DNA of 64,000 nt from Cytophagales bacterium (GCA_025056215.1 JANWWC010000002.1:124001-188000); one strand, 5' to 3'; positions 7,950-17,379 are shown, counted from the stretch's first letter. Notes: generated by a model not told the origin, from the letters alone. Program-made: numbers and translations.

Positions 7950-9167
7950 TCAAACACTTGGATATTCGTGTGGAAGTTCTATGTCGTGAAGTTCGTGCCA
8001 AGGCAACCCTTGAAGAGGAAGTTGTTCCATAAACGGATCAGGGTCAAACTCCTCTACGTTGAACACACCTGCGCCGCTCCATTTTCCTGTAAGCACCATC
8101 ATAGCACCAATCATAGCAGGAACGCCTGTCGTATAAGAAACCGCCTGGGCTTTTACTTCTCGATAGCATTCGGCATGGTCGCAGTTGTTATAAATAAAAT
8201 AGGTTTTAATTTTTCCGTTCTTAATTCCTCGAATCTGGCAACCAATAGAAGTTTTTCCTGTATAGTTTTCGCCTAAGGTATCGGGTTGTGGTAAAACTGC
8301 CTTTAAAAATTCTAATGGAACAATTTCCATTCCTTTAAAGTTAATAGGCTTGATGCTTGTCATGCCTACATTTTCTAATACGCGGAGATGAGTAATGTAT
8401 TTTTCACTGAATGTCATCCAAAAGCGGGCGCGTTTAAGAGTAGGAAAATTTTTGACAAGCGATTCAAGTTCTTCATGGTACAACAAGTAAGATTCTTTAG
8501 GACCAATCTCAGGGTATTCAATCGGTTTATGGATTTCAAGAGGCTCTGTTTCTATCCATTTTCCATTCTCCCAATACCTTCCTTTTGCAGTAATTTCCCG
8601 TATGTTGATTTCTGGATTAAAATTTGTGGCAAATTCTTTGCCGTGATTACCTGCATTACAATCTACAATATCTAAATAATGAATTTCGTCAAAGTGATGA
8701 ATGGAAGCATACTTAGTAAATATACCTGTTACACCAGGGTCGAATCCACAGCCAAGAACAGCCATGATTCCTGCTTCTTTGTAACGATCGTGATAAGCCC
8801 ATTGCCATTTATATTCAAATTTGGCAACGTCGCGAGGCTCGTAGTTGGCTGTGTCTAAATAATGCACTTTGGTTTCCAAACAAGCGTCCATGATAGGCAA
8901 ATCTTGATATGGGAGTGCTACGTTGATGACAATCTTAGGTTGAAAACTCTTAATAAGACTTACCACTTCCGAAGCGTAATCAGCATCTACCTGCGCAGTT
9001 TGAATGGTTTTCCCGTGCATTTCTTGAATATCTTTAGCAATCTTATCGCATTTGCTTTTCGTGCGACTTGCTAGCATGATATCAGAAAAAACGTGAGGAT
9101 TCATTGCGCACTTATGGGCTACTACTGAACCCACCCCTCCAGCTCCAATAATTAGAACTTTGCTCAT
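7950..9167 (-). CDS. carboxynorspermidine dehydrogenase / saccharopine dehydrogenase family
   Basis: This 405-residue NAD(P)-dependent enzyme starts with a Rossmann loop, GAGGVGS (residues 8-14). The saccharopine-dehydrogenase-like catalytic part includes GCGFDPGVTGIF, KESYLLYHEE, and SYTTGVPAMIGAMM near the C-terminus. These are marks of carboxy(nor)spermidine dehydrogenase (CANSDH), which condenses aspartate semialdehyde with putrescine or diaminopropane in the alternative spermidine route of many Bacteroidota. The decarboxylase partner (nspC) is not in this window. Lysine-pathway saccharopine dehydrogenase is the main alternative. Confidence 0.87.
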   Translation of the reverse strand: MSKVLIIGAGGVGSVVAHKCAMNPHVFSDIMLASRTKSKCDKIAKDIQEMHGKTIQTAQVDADYASEVVSLIKSFQPKIVINVALPYQDLPIMDACLETKVHYLDTANYEPRDVAKFEYKWQWAYHDRYKEAGIMAVLGCGFDPGVTGIFTKYASIHHFDEIHYLDIVDCNAGNHGKEFATNFNPEINIREITAKGRYWENGKWIETEPLEIHKPIEYPEIGPKESYLLYHEELESLVKNFPTLKRARFWMTFSEKYITHLRVLENVGMTSIKPINFKGMEIVPLEFLKAVLPQPDTLGENYTGKTSIGCQIRGIKNGKIKTYFIYNNCDHAECYREVKAQAVSYTTGVPAMIGAMMVLTGKWSGAGVFNVEEFDPDPFMEQLPLQGLPWHELHDIELPHEYPSV

Positions 9168-9196
9168 TTTTTTACAGTTTTAGTTGTAAAACGTCA

Positions 9197-9204
9197 CAAA
9201 ACTA
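9197..9204 (-). promoter_or_regulatory. -7 element candidate for the dehydrogenase gene
   Basis: Read on the minus strand this is TAGTTTTG, matching TAnnTTTG. It lies about 30 bases upstream of the start codon at 9167. No well-spaced -33 TTG is evident. Confidence 0.4.
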
Positions 9205-9226
9205 TAGGAAACTCGTAGGATTGCTA

Positions 9227-9234
9227 TAGCTTTG
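9227..9234 (+). promoter_or_regulatory. -7 element candidate upstream of the TPR gene
   Basis: TAGCTTTG matches TAnnTTTG on the plus strand in the 194-base divergent gap. The start codon is about 127 bases downstream, which would give a long leader, so the assignment is weak. Confidence 0.3.
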
Positions 9235-9361
9235 CAAAAAAATTAACATCATCTTCATACTCAAAAGATTTTTTAACTTAACAAAGTGTTTAAAAAAAAT
9301 CATAACATTACGCAATTAAAGCACGTTATTTACATTAAGTCTTCTAATTAAATGCCTTCTA

Positions 9362-11185
9362 ATGAATAATATGATTCCAACTTTTAAGCAGTTCGCCTTT
9401 ATATTCTTTTTCTTTACCTTTATTAATACCGTTGCTTTTTGTCAAAATACCGATTTACAACTAGCAGAACAATACTTTTCTGAAAAAGACTTTGAAAAAG
9501 CCATTTCATTGTACGCTAAACTTTCTAAAGATGATGCTGTTTTGCCTACTATTTACAAAAATTATCTCGCAGCCCTCTACGCTATCGATGATATGAAAGC
9601 AATCGAAAAACTGATTAAACGAGCTATCAAACTTCAACCTCAAAACGCTGCTTATCATTGGGATTATACAAACTTTCTGAGAAAAACCAATAAAAAAGAT
9701 GCCGATAAGTATTGGGATAGCTTTATTGAGCAAATCAAAAATAATGAAGGAGCTATTCTTAAAACAGCCGACTTACTTATTGCCTCTAAAGAATACGAAC
9801 AAGCTGAAAAATTGTATAAAATCGGGCAAAAATATACCAGTGGGCGATACGATTATCTCTTAGCCGAATTGTACTACATCAGTGGCAACAAACAAAAATC
9901 GATCATTGAATACATGGAAATCATTAATAACGACGAATCTCAACTTTCTACTGTACAAGATGTTATGCAAATAAAATTTACCTCAGACGATGAATTCAAA
10001 ATCTTAGAACCTATTATGATAGATTATGTTCAAAAATACCCCTGGAAGATAGGATTTGCCGAAATGCTTACATGGCTCTATCTACAAAGACAAGACTACT
10101 TAAAAGCTTTTATACAAGCCAAAGCACTCGACAAAAGAACTAAGCAAGAAGGTAACAAGATTTACTCCGTAGGTACGCTGGCAATGGGAAACGAACGCTA
10201 TGAAGAAGCTGAAATCATTTTCAAATTTTTAATAGAAAACTATGCAGATAAACCTATTTATACAGTAGCTCGAAAAAGCTACATCAAATGTAAAGAAGAA
10301 ATTGTAAAAAAGACTTATCCAGTAGATATGCAAAAAATCACAGAATTAGTGAATGAATATCAGCAAATTATTGAAAATAACGGAATTAAACCTCATACAG
10401 TAGATGCAGTAAGAAGCGTTGCCATGCTGTACGCTACTTATTTGAACGATATCCCTAAAGCTATTAATTTACTTCAAGCAATTATCGAAACGCGCTATTT
10501 TCCTAGTTCTACTATTGCAGAAGCCAAATTAGATTTGGCAGATGTTTATTTGTTGAAAGGAGAACCTTGGGAAGCCACTTTGTTGTATTCGCAAGTGGAA
10601 AAATCTGAAAAAGAATCGACTTTAGCTCACATTGCGAAGCTCAAGAACGCCAAACTTCATTATTATAAAGGTGATTTTGAACTCGCTAAGGCGCACTTAG
10701 ATATTCTTAAACTCGCTACATCTCGCGAAATAGCTAACGATGCATTAGAGCTCTCTGTTTTTATTCAAGAAAATTTGGGTTTAGATTCATCTGAAACTGC
10801 TCTGCGCTTGTATGCAACAACAGAGCTACTTATATTCCAAAACAAATATGAAGAAGCCTTGAAAGAATATAAAAAAATCAAAGATATGTACCCCAATCAT
10901 TCACTGATAGACAATATTTTATGGCAAGAAGCCAAAATTTATAATATCCTTGGCAAAACAGATTCGGCTATCGCTCGTTTAGAAGATATTCTTGCCCATC
11001 ATGGCGACGATGTATTGGCAGACGACGCTCATTTTATGCTCGGAAAGATCTATGAAGAAAAACTTCATGACAAATCTAAAGCAATGGAAATGTACAAAAA
11101 TCAGTTGGTCAAGTTTCCAGGAAGCATCTACAACCAAGAAGCTAGGCGACGTTTTCGCTTGTTGCGCGGAGATACTCTCAACTAA
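9362..11185 (+). CDS. exported tetratricopeptide-repeat protein
   Basis: The 607-residue protein begins with a clear Sec signal peptide: a basic start, a phenylalanine-rich hydrophobic core and a likely cleavage after AFC. The rest is helical repeats in TPR style, for example LAEQYFSEKDFEKAISLYAKL near the start, YEQAEKLYKIGQKY, a central YEEAEIIFKFL and a C-terminal run with YEEALKEYKKI and DKSKAMEMYKNQLVKFPGS. No enzymatic motif is visible. Such periplasmic TPR proteins usually serve as scaffolds in envelope or secretion complexes. It converges on the HEXXH membrane protein gene with about 30 bases between stops. Confidence 0.85.
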   Translation: MNNMIPTFKQFAFIFFFFTFINTVAFCQNTDLQLAEQYFSEKDFEKAISLYAKLSKDDAVLPTIYKNYLAALYAIDDMKAIEKLIKRAIKLQPQNAAYHWDYTNFLRKTNKKDADKYWDSFIEQIKNNEGAILKTADLLIASKEYEQAEKLYKIGQKYTSGRYDYLLAELYYISGNKQKSIIEYMEIINNDESQLSTVQDVMQIKFTSDDEFKILEPIMIDYVQKYPWKIGFAEMLTWLYLQRQDYLKAFIQAKALDKRTKQEGNKIYSVGTLAMGNERYEEAEIIFKFLIENYADKPIYTVARKSYIKCKEEIVKKTYPVDMQKITELVNEYQQIIENNGIKPHTVDAVRSVAMLYATYLNDIPKAINLLQAIIETRYFPSSTIAEAKLDLADVYLLKGEPWEATLLYSQVEKSEKESTLAHIAKLKNAKLHYYKGDFELAKAHLDILKLATSREIANDALELSVFIQENLGLDSSETALRLYATTELLIFQNKYEEALKEYKKIKDMYPNHSLIDNILWQEAKIYNILGKTDSAIARLEDILAHHGDDVLADDAHFMLGKIYEEKLHDKSKAMEMYKNQLVKFPGSIYNQEARRRFRLLRGDTLN

Positions 11186-11215
11186 AGTTTTGAATGTCTA
11201 ATAAATTAATAAACA

Positions 11216-12625
11216 TCAAAAATGAGAGAATCTTAATCCCACTCTGAAGCTTAAATTTTCTTCGAGAAATACATTGCCCATTACCCAGCCCTTTGTTTTG
11301 CCTTCTATCTCTGCAAAAGGATACCATTTTTGCGCAACAGGATAAAAAACAGTTAAGCCCAACAAACCGCCTGTTTGTTGTTCAGTCGTGTAAAAATCTT
11401 GATTTTTAGGCTGATTCCACAGCATAAGACGAGTATCCAACTCAAATTTTTTCAAGATAGATTGTCGAAAAATTCCGAATTCGAGTCCCATAAAACTCTC
11501 ATTATAGTTCGAATAGTTGTGAATTGAAAAGAAGATATTTTTTGCATATTCAGACGGAGATTGATAGTACAAATCTAAGCATACATCTTCTCCGAATGGT
11601 GTTAAGATATGGCGCAAAGCAAAATTTCCGTATATGTTTCCTTTTTCAGTAGATTTAAGTTTTATTTTATTAAAACCTATCATCATAGGAGAAATAAAAT
11701 TCAAAAACTGCCGATTTCCTTGTCTTTTTAAATAAGCTCGTTCGTTAGGAGCTAAGTCAGCATATTTTATATATCGGTTGATTCCTACGCCTGAAGGGTG
11801 AGTTCCGCGTGCTGCATAAGGCACATTCGGATTAAATAAAGCGTCAACCCAAGCAGTAAAATCAGGTCCTGTAAAATCTCGCACTTCTATATTAGAACCT
11901 TCTTTTTGGTTATGTTCATCGATAAGCTCATCAATTTGCGGAGTAGCACATTCTGAAACGTACCAAGCGCTATTAAGCGTAACAAGAAAATAGTAAATCT
12001 GATGAGGAAGACCTTGGCTATAGTAAAAGTTATACTTTTGCATTCTCTGCACCAAATGGTACTCTCCTTCTATACCTGCTGTTTGTAAACGACGAAAATC
12101 AGCTTTATAATTGTCAGATAAGTTCGCCAAGTCACCATCTTTAAGGCGGCTTACTGCAATTGTAGGACTTGTAATATTGAATTTATATACATCGTTAAAA
12201 CTATTTATCTTTCTACGCGTCAGTACCGCTCTATGGTATTCTTCATGAAGCCATGCTGTTCCAAGAGGTAAAGTCATCAAAAAGTAATCCGCTACAGCAA
12301 CACCTGTATAAGTAAGAAACTTCCTTAAAAAACCAGATTTAAGAGTCTTAAATGCTTGTTTTACACCGTAATGAACTCCACAATACAATCCTGCTGACAG
12401 TCCTAAAGACTGTGCCATACTCGGATTAGCGTAGCTTTTAATAAAATTTTTTCTGGTCTGAGTGGCAATCGATTGATACGGAAAATCAACAAATGGGACC
12501 TCTATCAGTAGTTTGATGGAATCACTATTGTAAGTGGATTCTGGCAAAGAAGTCGTTTCATCTTGTGCAAAAGCAATCTGAAATAATGCAAACGCACTAA
12601 TAAGAAAAAAAATAGGTTTGTTCAT
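11216..12625 (-). CDS. exported membrane-associated protein with HEXXH motif, function unknown
   Basis: With the ATG at 12625 the product has 469 residues and starts with a signal peptide (basic start, hydrophobic core, FAQ cleavage site). An ATG at 12664 would add 13 residues ahead of it. Hydrophobic segments around residues 70-125 precede HEEYH (127-131), the zinc-metalloprotease pattern HEXXH, inside AWLHEEYHRAVL. The C-terminal third has alternating strands and ends in LRVGLRFSHF, an outer-membrane beta-strand-like end with terminal Phe. I do not recognise the family. A metalloprotease role is inference from the motif; a barrel-like outer membrane location is inference from the C-terminus. 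Confidence 0.72.
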   Translation of the reverse strand: MNKPIFFLISAFALFQIAFAQDETTSLPESTYNSDSIKLLIEVPFVDFPYQSIATQTRKNFIKSYANPSMAQSLGLSAGLYCGVHYGVKQAFKTLKSGFLRKFLTYTGVAVADYFLMTLPLGTAWLHEEYHRAVLTRRKINSFNDVYKFNITSPTIAVSRLKDGDLANLSDNYKADFRRLQTAGIEGEYHLVQRMQKYNFYYSQGLPHQIYYFLVTLNSAWYVSECATPQIDELIDEHNQKEGSNIEVRDFTGPDFTAWVDALFNPNVPYAARGTHPSGVGINRYIKYADLAPNERAYLKRQGNRQFLNFISPMMIGFNKIKLKSTEKGNIYGNFALRHILTPFGEDVCLDLYYQSPSEYAKNIFFSIHNYSNYNESFMGLEFGIFRQSILKKFELDTRLMLWNQPKNQDFYTTEQQTGGLLGLTVFYPVAQKWYPFAEIEGKTKGWVMGNVFLEENLSFRVGLRFSHF

Positions 12626-12799
12626 TGGATACACGATAATTAATTTTTGCAATCTTAATTGCAATAAATAAATTGATTATTTCCTAAATTTTAACTATTT
12701 GTTTCTACGTCAGACAGAAAAGAATTAAATCTTCTTTTTTTCCAACGTAAAATAATTTCTGATTTTTACACTCGGGTGAGTAGCTAAAATGAAACTTTC

Positions 12800-14239
12800 A
12801 TGTTTTTTGAAAATAAAAGTTACCTAATATTTCTCTTCCTATTTATCTTGATTGGAGGATGTAGCGAAAGGCAGTTCAACGAGAAGCATGAATACGCCTT
12901 ATATGTAGATAGGAGTCGCTTTTATGGAGATATAGAAAGAACTATTCACCGTTTAGAAAAAAAGGGATTAAATGCCTATCCTATAGCAATGTTTTCACAA
13001 CAAGAAGGGCGCTATTTTTACGCTATGATGTATGCTGAAAAATCTTTACAAACTATTATGTCTAAAAAAATAGAGTGCGAAGACAAATACAAAATCAAGA
13101 ATGTAAATATTATGAATTACAAAAAAGAATACAAACGCATTCTACCTCTCAACGACGATATGATTCAGAATTATCGGAAAACGCGTTTGCGCGCGCCAAG
13201 ACCTAAGTTTTCTAAAAGTACGAATATCTTTTTAGAAACGATTCCTTATTCGCCTGATGTGAGAATTAAGAAATTTATCTTTGTAAAAATCTCTGACGAA
13301 TACTTAAACAAAATGAGTGAATATAGTTTTGCAACGAATCTACCCCGAGGAATCCAACCTCACCAAATCCTTAGCAAAAGTGAATATTTTGCAGAACTCA
13401 CAGTTATAGACCCCTTGCATAAATTTCACGCTACCTACACGATTGCTTGGCTAAAGCCTCAAGCATTCTCCAAAGAAATAAATATAGCTTCCTTATATGC
13501 TGAAATGATTTTGAATCAAGTTCCTAAAGGTTCTCTTAAGGAAAAAATTCCCTTAGAAGTACAGGCAGACGATAAACTAGTAGGATATCAAATCAATATC
13601 CAAATTGTGAAGGATAAACAACGAGCTTATTTAGTACTTACTGATGAAGAAAAAAATTATCTGATTTTTATGCAAGAAGAATCGAATAATATTTTGGCTA
13701 TGACAAACTGGCTCTCTCTCACTGGCGATACTGAAGGAGCTTTGCATTACCCTGAAGTGCAAAACACTGTTTATGGTGTGCAAGATTCTATTGTAAACGA
13801 ATTAGTAACTTGGCAGATTGAGAGACTCTCTAATATTTCAGGCAACTACGGCCTAAAAATGGAAGGCACTATCAAAGCAGACTTCATATTTCGAAGACCT
13901 AAAAAAGGTTGGTGGGAAATCGATTTATATCATCTTCCTGATTCTAATAGTCTTTTTTACATTTTTAAAGAAAAGTATGGAGAAAATATGCAACCTAATA
14001 TTGTGTTAGACTCCGCGCGAACAGATATAAAGGCACGGTTAGTCTTCACTAAAAAAAAAGATACGAAAGAAGTTTCTGAAACAGCAGATGAAATTCGCGT
14101 GTTACATTTTCCTTATATTGTAATTTTCTCTAATAAGAACAAAGCAACTTTATCTATAGAAGAACTCAAAGAAATAGCAAAGCATTTTCAAATTTACAAT
14201 GGTTTCAAAAAGCCCTCGGATTGGCTAGATTGGTTTTAA
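12800..14239 (+). CDS. SpII lipoprotein of unknown function
   Basis: This 479-residue protein has a lipoprotein signal: a hydrophobic core and the lipobox LIGGC with the acylated cysteine at 21. Residues after it lack Asp at +2, so outer-membrane sorting is plausible. The body is rich in strands and Lys, with no recognisable catalytic motif. Its N-terminal part (Arg/Tyr-rich, YVDRSRFYGDIERTIHRL) reads like Bacteroidota gliding or envelope lipoproteins, but I cannot assign a family. It is followed after 56 bases by a membrane-anchored protein with its own promoter element, and diverges from the HEXXH protein gene. Confidence 0.75.
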   Translation: MFFENKSYLIFLFLFILIGGCSERQFNEKHEYALYVDRSRFYGDIERTIHRLEKKGLNAYPIAMFSQQEGRYFYAMMYAEKSLQTIMSKKIECEDKYKIKNVNIMNYKKEYKRILPLNDDMIQNYRKTRLRAPRPKFSKSTNIFLETIPYSPDVRIKKFIFVKISDEYLNKMSEYSFATNLPRGIQPHQILSKSEYFAELTVIDPLHKFHATYTIAWLKPQAFSKEINIASLYAEMILNQVPKGSLKEKIPLEVQADDKLVGYQINIQIVKDKQRAYLVLTDEEKNYLIFMQEESNNILAMTNWLSLTGDTEGALHYPEVQNTVYGVQDSIVNELVTWQIERLSNISGNYGLKMEGTIKADFIFRRPKKGWWEIDLYHLPDSNSLFYIFKEKYGENMQPNIVLDSARTDIKARLVFTKKKDTKEVSETADEIRVLHFPYIVIFSNKNKATLSIEELKEIAKHFQIYNGFKKPSDWLDWF

Positions 14240-14266
14240 TAAATTTCAATAATGCAATCAGTATAG

Positions 14267-14274
14267 TAGATTTG
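14267..14274 (+). promoter_or_regulatory. -7 element for the 14296 gene
   Basis: TAGATTTG matches TAnnTTTG and lies 21 bases before the ATG at 14296, implying a very short leader. No convincing -33 TTG stands at 18-20 bases upstream. Confidence 0.5.
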
Positions 14275-14295
14275 CGCCCTGCTTGATTTGAACAT

Positions 14296-16320
14296 ATGAA
14301 AATTTATCTATCAGAGGCATTTTTCTCCGTTTTTAAGTGGTTGCTTATTTTTTTGACAATAGTAGTGATTGGAGTAGTAATATGGGTTTACTCTTTACCT
14401 TTGTTGCCTTACCGTGCTATTCCGCACCATGCTTTTTTGGTAGTAAATGCGCACCTAAAGCCTTTTTCAAACCCCCAAAATAATTGGTTGAAAAATTTCG
14501 AAAAAATACCAGAATTTAAAAAACTATTCGAATACAAACAAAAGGTAGATAGTCTTTCTAAGAAATCGCCTGAGCTTTTTTTACTGTTGCAACAAGAACG
14601 CATTTGGTTTTCTTTGCACCAAATTTCACAATATGAAATTGCTTGGTTAGTAGTAACTTCTTCTCCTGTAAAAGAGCGCCATCATCCTCATACTTGGGCG
14701 ATCGATTTATTAAAAAAACATGCTATTTCTCTACCGTTCCATCTCACACGACGCCAATACGAAAAATTTCTCATCTATGAACTTACAGATTCACTAGGAA
14801 AACCCCAATTCAGTTTCACTACAGCACAAAACCTGATGATAATAGCTTCTTCTGGTATCCTGCTCGATGAAGCTATCAGAACAATTACAGGAAAACAAAA
14901 CGACATCTCATCATGGATAGCAGAGATATTGTTATCAGAACAAAAACACGTGTGGCAATGTTACGTAAACCTTAAAGAAATGTTTAGCTCTAATGCATGG
15001 GCTGCTTTCGAAATATATGTCGATTCGATTGGTATTTCTTTTAAAGGAAAAACGAATTGGGCTCAACATCCTGTCGAAGTTGATACATCTTTCCAATATT
15101 TTTTTGAAAAATATTACTCAAAATTTTCTCCTTTGATTGCCCATTGGCTTTATACGAATAAAAAACATTTAGGAAAGCTAGATCGCATTTCAATTCGAGC
15201 TAACGGCAAAGACTCTGCTTTAGTTCGTTTGCAAGTGTCTCATCAGCGACGCGTCTCAGTCAAAGTTCTTAATACTCAACATCTTTCTGAAGTAGCTTAT
15301 TCGGAATTTATTCCTTATAAAAAGGATTCTCAGCTCTTTTTTTACGCAATTCAAGATGCCGAAGATATTTATTACATATTCGATAGGCGTGGATACTTAT
15401 TAGAAAAAATTGCATTAGACGATTTAGCCTCTCAGCAAACTATTTTTTTAAAAGTTCTCCAACAAGACGCTTTCGTATGGACATGCGGCAATCATCTTTT
15501 TGCAATCAATGAAAAAGGAAAACTTATAAATGGGTTTCCGGTTTTTATTCCGCTTAACATTGCTACTCACTTTCTTAGTTATGGTTTTTCTTTTAGTTTT
15601 TTAGTAACAGATATTGCAGGAAACATTCTTTCTTTCGACGGAAAATTTCTCAAGAAGCAACCTTTTGCCAATGTTCAACAAAAACTGCTGAATGCTCCGC
15701 GCATAGTTACTGTTGCAAATCAATCGCTTTTGATAGCGGTGGGCAAAGAAGCACTTATCAAAATTTTTTACGCCGACGGAAAACTATTAAATGGATTCCC
15801 TTTGAAATTTGAAACCAGTTTATGCCAAGATTTTTTAGTTCAAAAAGGAAAAAGTTTTTCAGATACTTACTTACATCTTTTGAGCGAAAGTGGAGAACAT
15901 ATTGTTTTAAATCTAGAAGGTAAAATCATCAATCGTAGCCAAGTTTCTGACAATATAAATGCTGATTTTTACTTCTTGCCTAAAGGTTTTGAAAACGCGC
16001 TAATTGCTTCTTATAACCAAAAAAAACTTGACTTGTATAATTTGGAGCATCGCAAAATATCTTCTTTTCTTCTTCCCTATGAGCAAACTCCTCAAATAAG
16101 TTTGTTTTGGAGAAATCCTCTTGAGGATAGCATCTTGTTAGTATTCTTCCCAAATAAAAAACAAACTTTCTTGTATTTTTTACACGGTGATTTGATATTG
16201 GAAAATCCTTTGTGGACAAGCAAAATGCCAGCAGTAGTACAGTTCAATGAACTTTCCAGATGTCTACATTTACTAAAAGCGACAAACAAAACTGTGCAAT
16301 TACTAGAAGTTTGTATATAA
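14296..16320 (+). CDS. membrane-anchored protein with DUF3352-like start and propeller-like C-terminus
   Basis: The 674-residue protein has one N-terminal membrane anchor at about 15-33 and then a large periplasmic part. The beginning of that part (PHHAFLVVNAH, NNWLKNFEKIPEFKKLF) resembles the DUF3352-type exported proteins of Bacteroidota; this is from memory and moderate. From about residue 330 there are repeated short strands with the pattern LFAINEKGKLINGFPV, LIKIFYADGKLLNGFPL and HIVLNLEGKIINRS, which look like PQQ/WD-type propeller blades. No enzymatic residues are evident. It may be a surface or periplasmic scaffold. The convergent rpsO terminator lies just past its stop. Confidence 0.75.
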   Translation: MKIYLSEAFFSVFKWLLIFLTIVVIGVVIWVYSLPLLPYRAIPHHAFLVVNAHLKPFSNPQNNWLKNFEKIPEFKKLFEYKQKVDSLSKKSPELFLLLQQERIWFSLHQISQYEIAWLVVTSSPVKERHHPHTWAIDLLKKHAISLPFHLTRRQYEKFLIYELTDSLGKPQFSFTTAQNLMIIASSGILLDEAIRTITGKQNDISSWIAEILLSEQKHVWQCYVNLKEMFSSNAWAAFEIYVDSIGISFKGKTNWAQHPVEVDTSFQYFFEKYYSKFSPLIAHWLYTNKKHLGKLDRISIRANGKDSALVRLQVSHQRRVSVKVLNTQHLSEVAYSEFIPYKKDSQLFFYAIQDAEDIYYIFDRRGYLLEKIALDDLASQQTIFLKVLQQDAFVWTCGNHLFAINEKGKLINGFPVFIPLNIATHFLSYGFSFSFLVTDIAGNILSFDGKFLKKQPFANVQQKLLNAPRIVTVANQSLLIAVGKEALIKIFYADGKLLNGFPLKFETSLCQDFLVQKGKSFSDTYLHLLSESGEHIVLNLEGKIINRSQVSDNINADFYFLPKGFENALIASYNQKKLDLYNLEHRKISSFLLPYEQTPQISLFWRNPLEDSILLVFFPNKKQTFLYFLHGDLILENPLWTSKMPAVVQFNELSRCLHLLKATNKTVQLLEVCI

Positions 16321-16344
16321 AAAAACCGTTGGAAATCCAACGGT
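16319..16344 (-). terminator. rho-independent terminator of rpsO
   Basis: A perfect 9-base stem (16325-16333 with 16336-16344; ACCGTTGGA/TCCAACGGT) is followed on the minus strand by a run of seven T. It lies 5 bases beyond the rpsO stop and directly after the stop of the convergent gene. The plus-strand side has no T-run, so termination is directed at rpsO. Confidence 0.85.
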
Positions 16345-16349
16345 GCCTT

Positions 16350-16625
16350 CTATTTTCTGATATTCAGCTCTTTAATAATATTTCTGTATCTTTCAATATC
16401 TCTGCTTTCTAAATATTTAAGTAATCTTTTCCGTTGTCCTACGAGCTTCATCAATCCACGGCGCGACGAATTGTCTTTTTTGTGCTCTTGAAGATGTTGA
16501 GTAATGTGATTTATTCGCACTGTAAGAAGTGCGATTTGAGATTCGGGAGAGCCCGTATCTGTAGCTTTTTTCGTAGGACTGTATTTTGCAAAAATTTCTG
16601 CTTTTTCCTCTTTCGATAAGTACAT
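16350..16625 (-). CDS. rpsO: 30S ribosomal protein S15
   Basis: A full-length S15 of 91 residues. Family landmarks are [17 protein letters not shown], the HxxHxxxHxxD stretch [19 protein letters not shown] and [13 protein letters not shown]15 binds 16S rRNA helices 20-22 and nucleates assembly of the 30S platform. The gene stands alone with its own terminator. The usual downstream pnp is not adjacent. Confidence 0.98.
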   Translation of the reverse strand: MYLSKEEKAEIFAKYSPTKKATDTGSPESQIALLTVRINHITQHLQEHKKDNSSRRGLMKLVGQRKRLLKYLESRDIERYRNIIKELNIRK

Positions 16626-16836
16626 ATTTTACACCCGTTTTATTTTAGTAAAACCATTTGCCATCAGCCCCAAAGCCAATTTGCAAATTTTAGGCTGCAA
16701 AGAAGTAAAAAATATTTTATACAAGCAAACTTTTCGATGTTTTCTTCTGATTGCTCAATAATAAACAAGATTTTTGTTGCTTTTTAACAGCAATTTAAGT
16801 TTCTTTAAAAATTATTGGTTTTTAACATTTAATTGT

Positions 16837-17325
16837 ATGCAAATTGTTCCTAATAGAGTAGTGACACTCACGTATGCGCTTCATAATTCGAAAGGTGAAT
16901 TAATCGACCAAGCAGACTCTTCTCATCCATTTTCCTTCATTCATGGAATCGGGATGACAATTCCAGGTTTTGATAAAGGATTGTTTCAGTTGAAAGCAGG
17001 CGATGCTTTTGATTTTAGTGTAAGTCCTGAAGAAGGTTACGGAGAGTATTATGAAGATAATATAGTAGAACTGGACATAGAAGTGTTTGTCGGTGCACCT
17101 GATGACGTAATGCAAATCGGAAATTATATTCCAATGCAAGACCAAGAGGGAAATCGATTGCAAGGAAAAATCCTTGAAATTCGCCCTGACGTAGTAGTAA
17201 TGGATTTTAATCACCCTTTAGCTGGTGAAACCTTGCGATTTACAGGAAACATCCTTCACGTACGCGAAGCCACGCGCGAAGAACTCGCTACAGGGCAAGT
17301 GCGCTCAAGCGGTTTGGCATATTAA
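16837..17325 (+). CDS. FKBP-type peptidyl-prolyl isomerase, SlyD-like
   Basis: Using the ATG at 16837 gives 162 residues that begin exactly at the FKBP domain (VPNRVVTLTYALHNSKGELID). An upstream in-frame ATG at 16774 would add 21 hydrophobic residues unlike the family and is rejected. The isomerase core shows PFSFIHG, IPGFDKGLFQLKAGDAFDF and SPEEGYGEY; an inserted chaperone-like flap (IEVFVGAPDDVMQIGNYI and following) interrupts it, as in SlyD. Near the end, MDFNHPLAGETLRF is a SlyD signature. The histidine-rich metal-binding tail of E. coli SlyD is absent. It is expected to be a cytosolic folding helper. Confidence 0.92.
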   Translation: MQIVPNRVVTLTYALHNSKGELIDQADSSHPFSFIHGIGMTIPGFDKGLFQLKAGDAFDFSVSPEEGYGEYYEDNIVELDIEVFVGAPDDVMQIGNYIPMQDQEGNRLQGKILEIRPDVVVMDFNHPLAGETLRFTGNILHVREATREELATGQVRSSGLAY

Positions 17326-17342
17326 AAAACTTACTATTTTTG
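17313..17342 (+). promoter_or_regulatory. promoter of the phosphoribosyltransferase gene
   Basis: TTTG at 17313-17316 and TATTTTTG at 17335-17342, 18 bases apart, form a full Bacteroidota promoter (TTTG/TAnnTTTG). It starts inside the last codons of the FKBP gene and lies about 37 bases upstream of the ATG at 17380. Confidence 0.7.
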
Positions 17343-17379
17343 CCTATGAGAAAAACATGCTCTTGTAGGCTTTTAAATC

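Noticed and set aside
16774-16836. Upstream start for the SlyD-like gene
   Set aside because: The added residues are unlike FKBPs; the ATG at 16837 begins at the domain.
16626-16836. Promoter of rpsO with TAAAATTTG on the minus strand
   Set aside because: It has three bases between TA and TTTG instead of two and no spaced TTG, so it was not listed as a feature.
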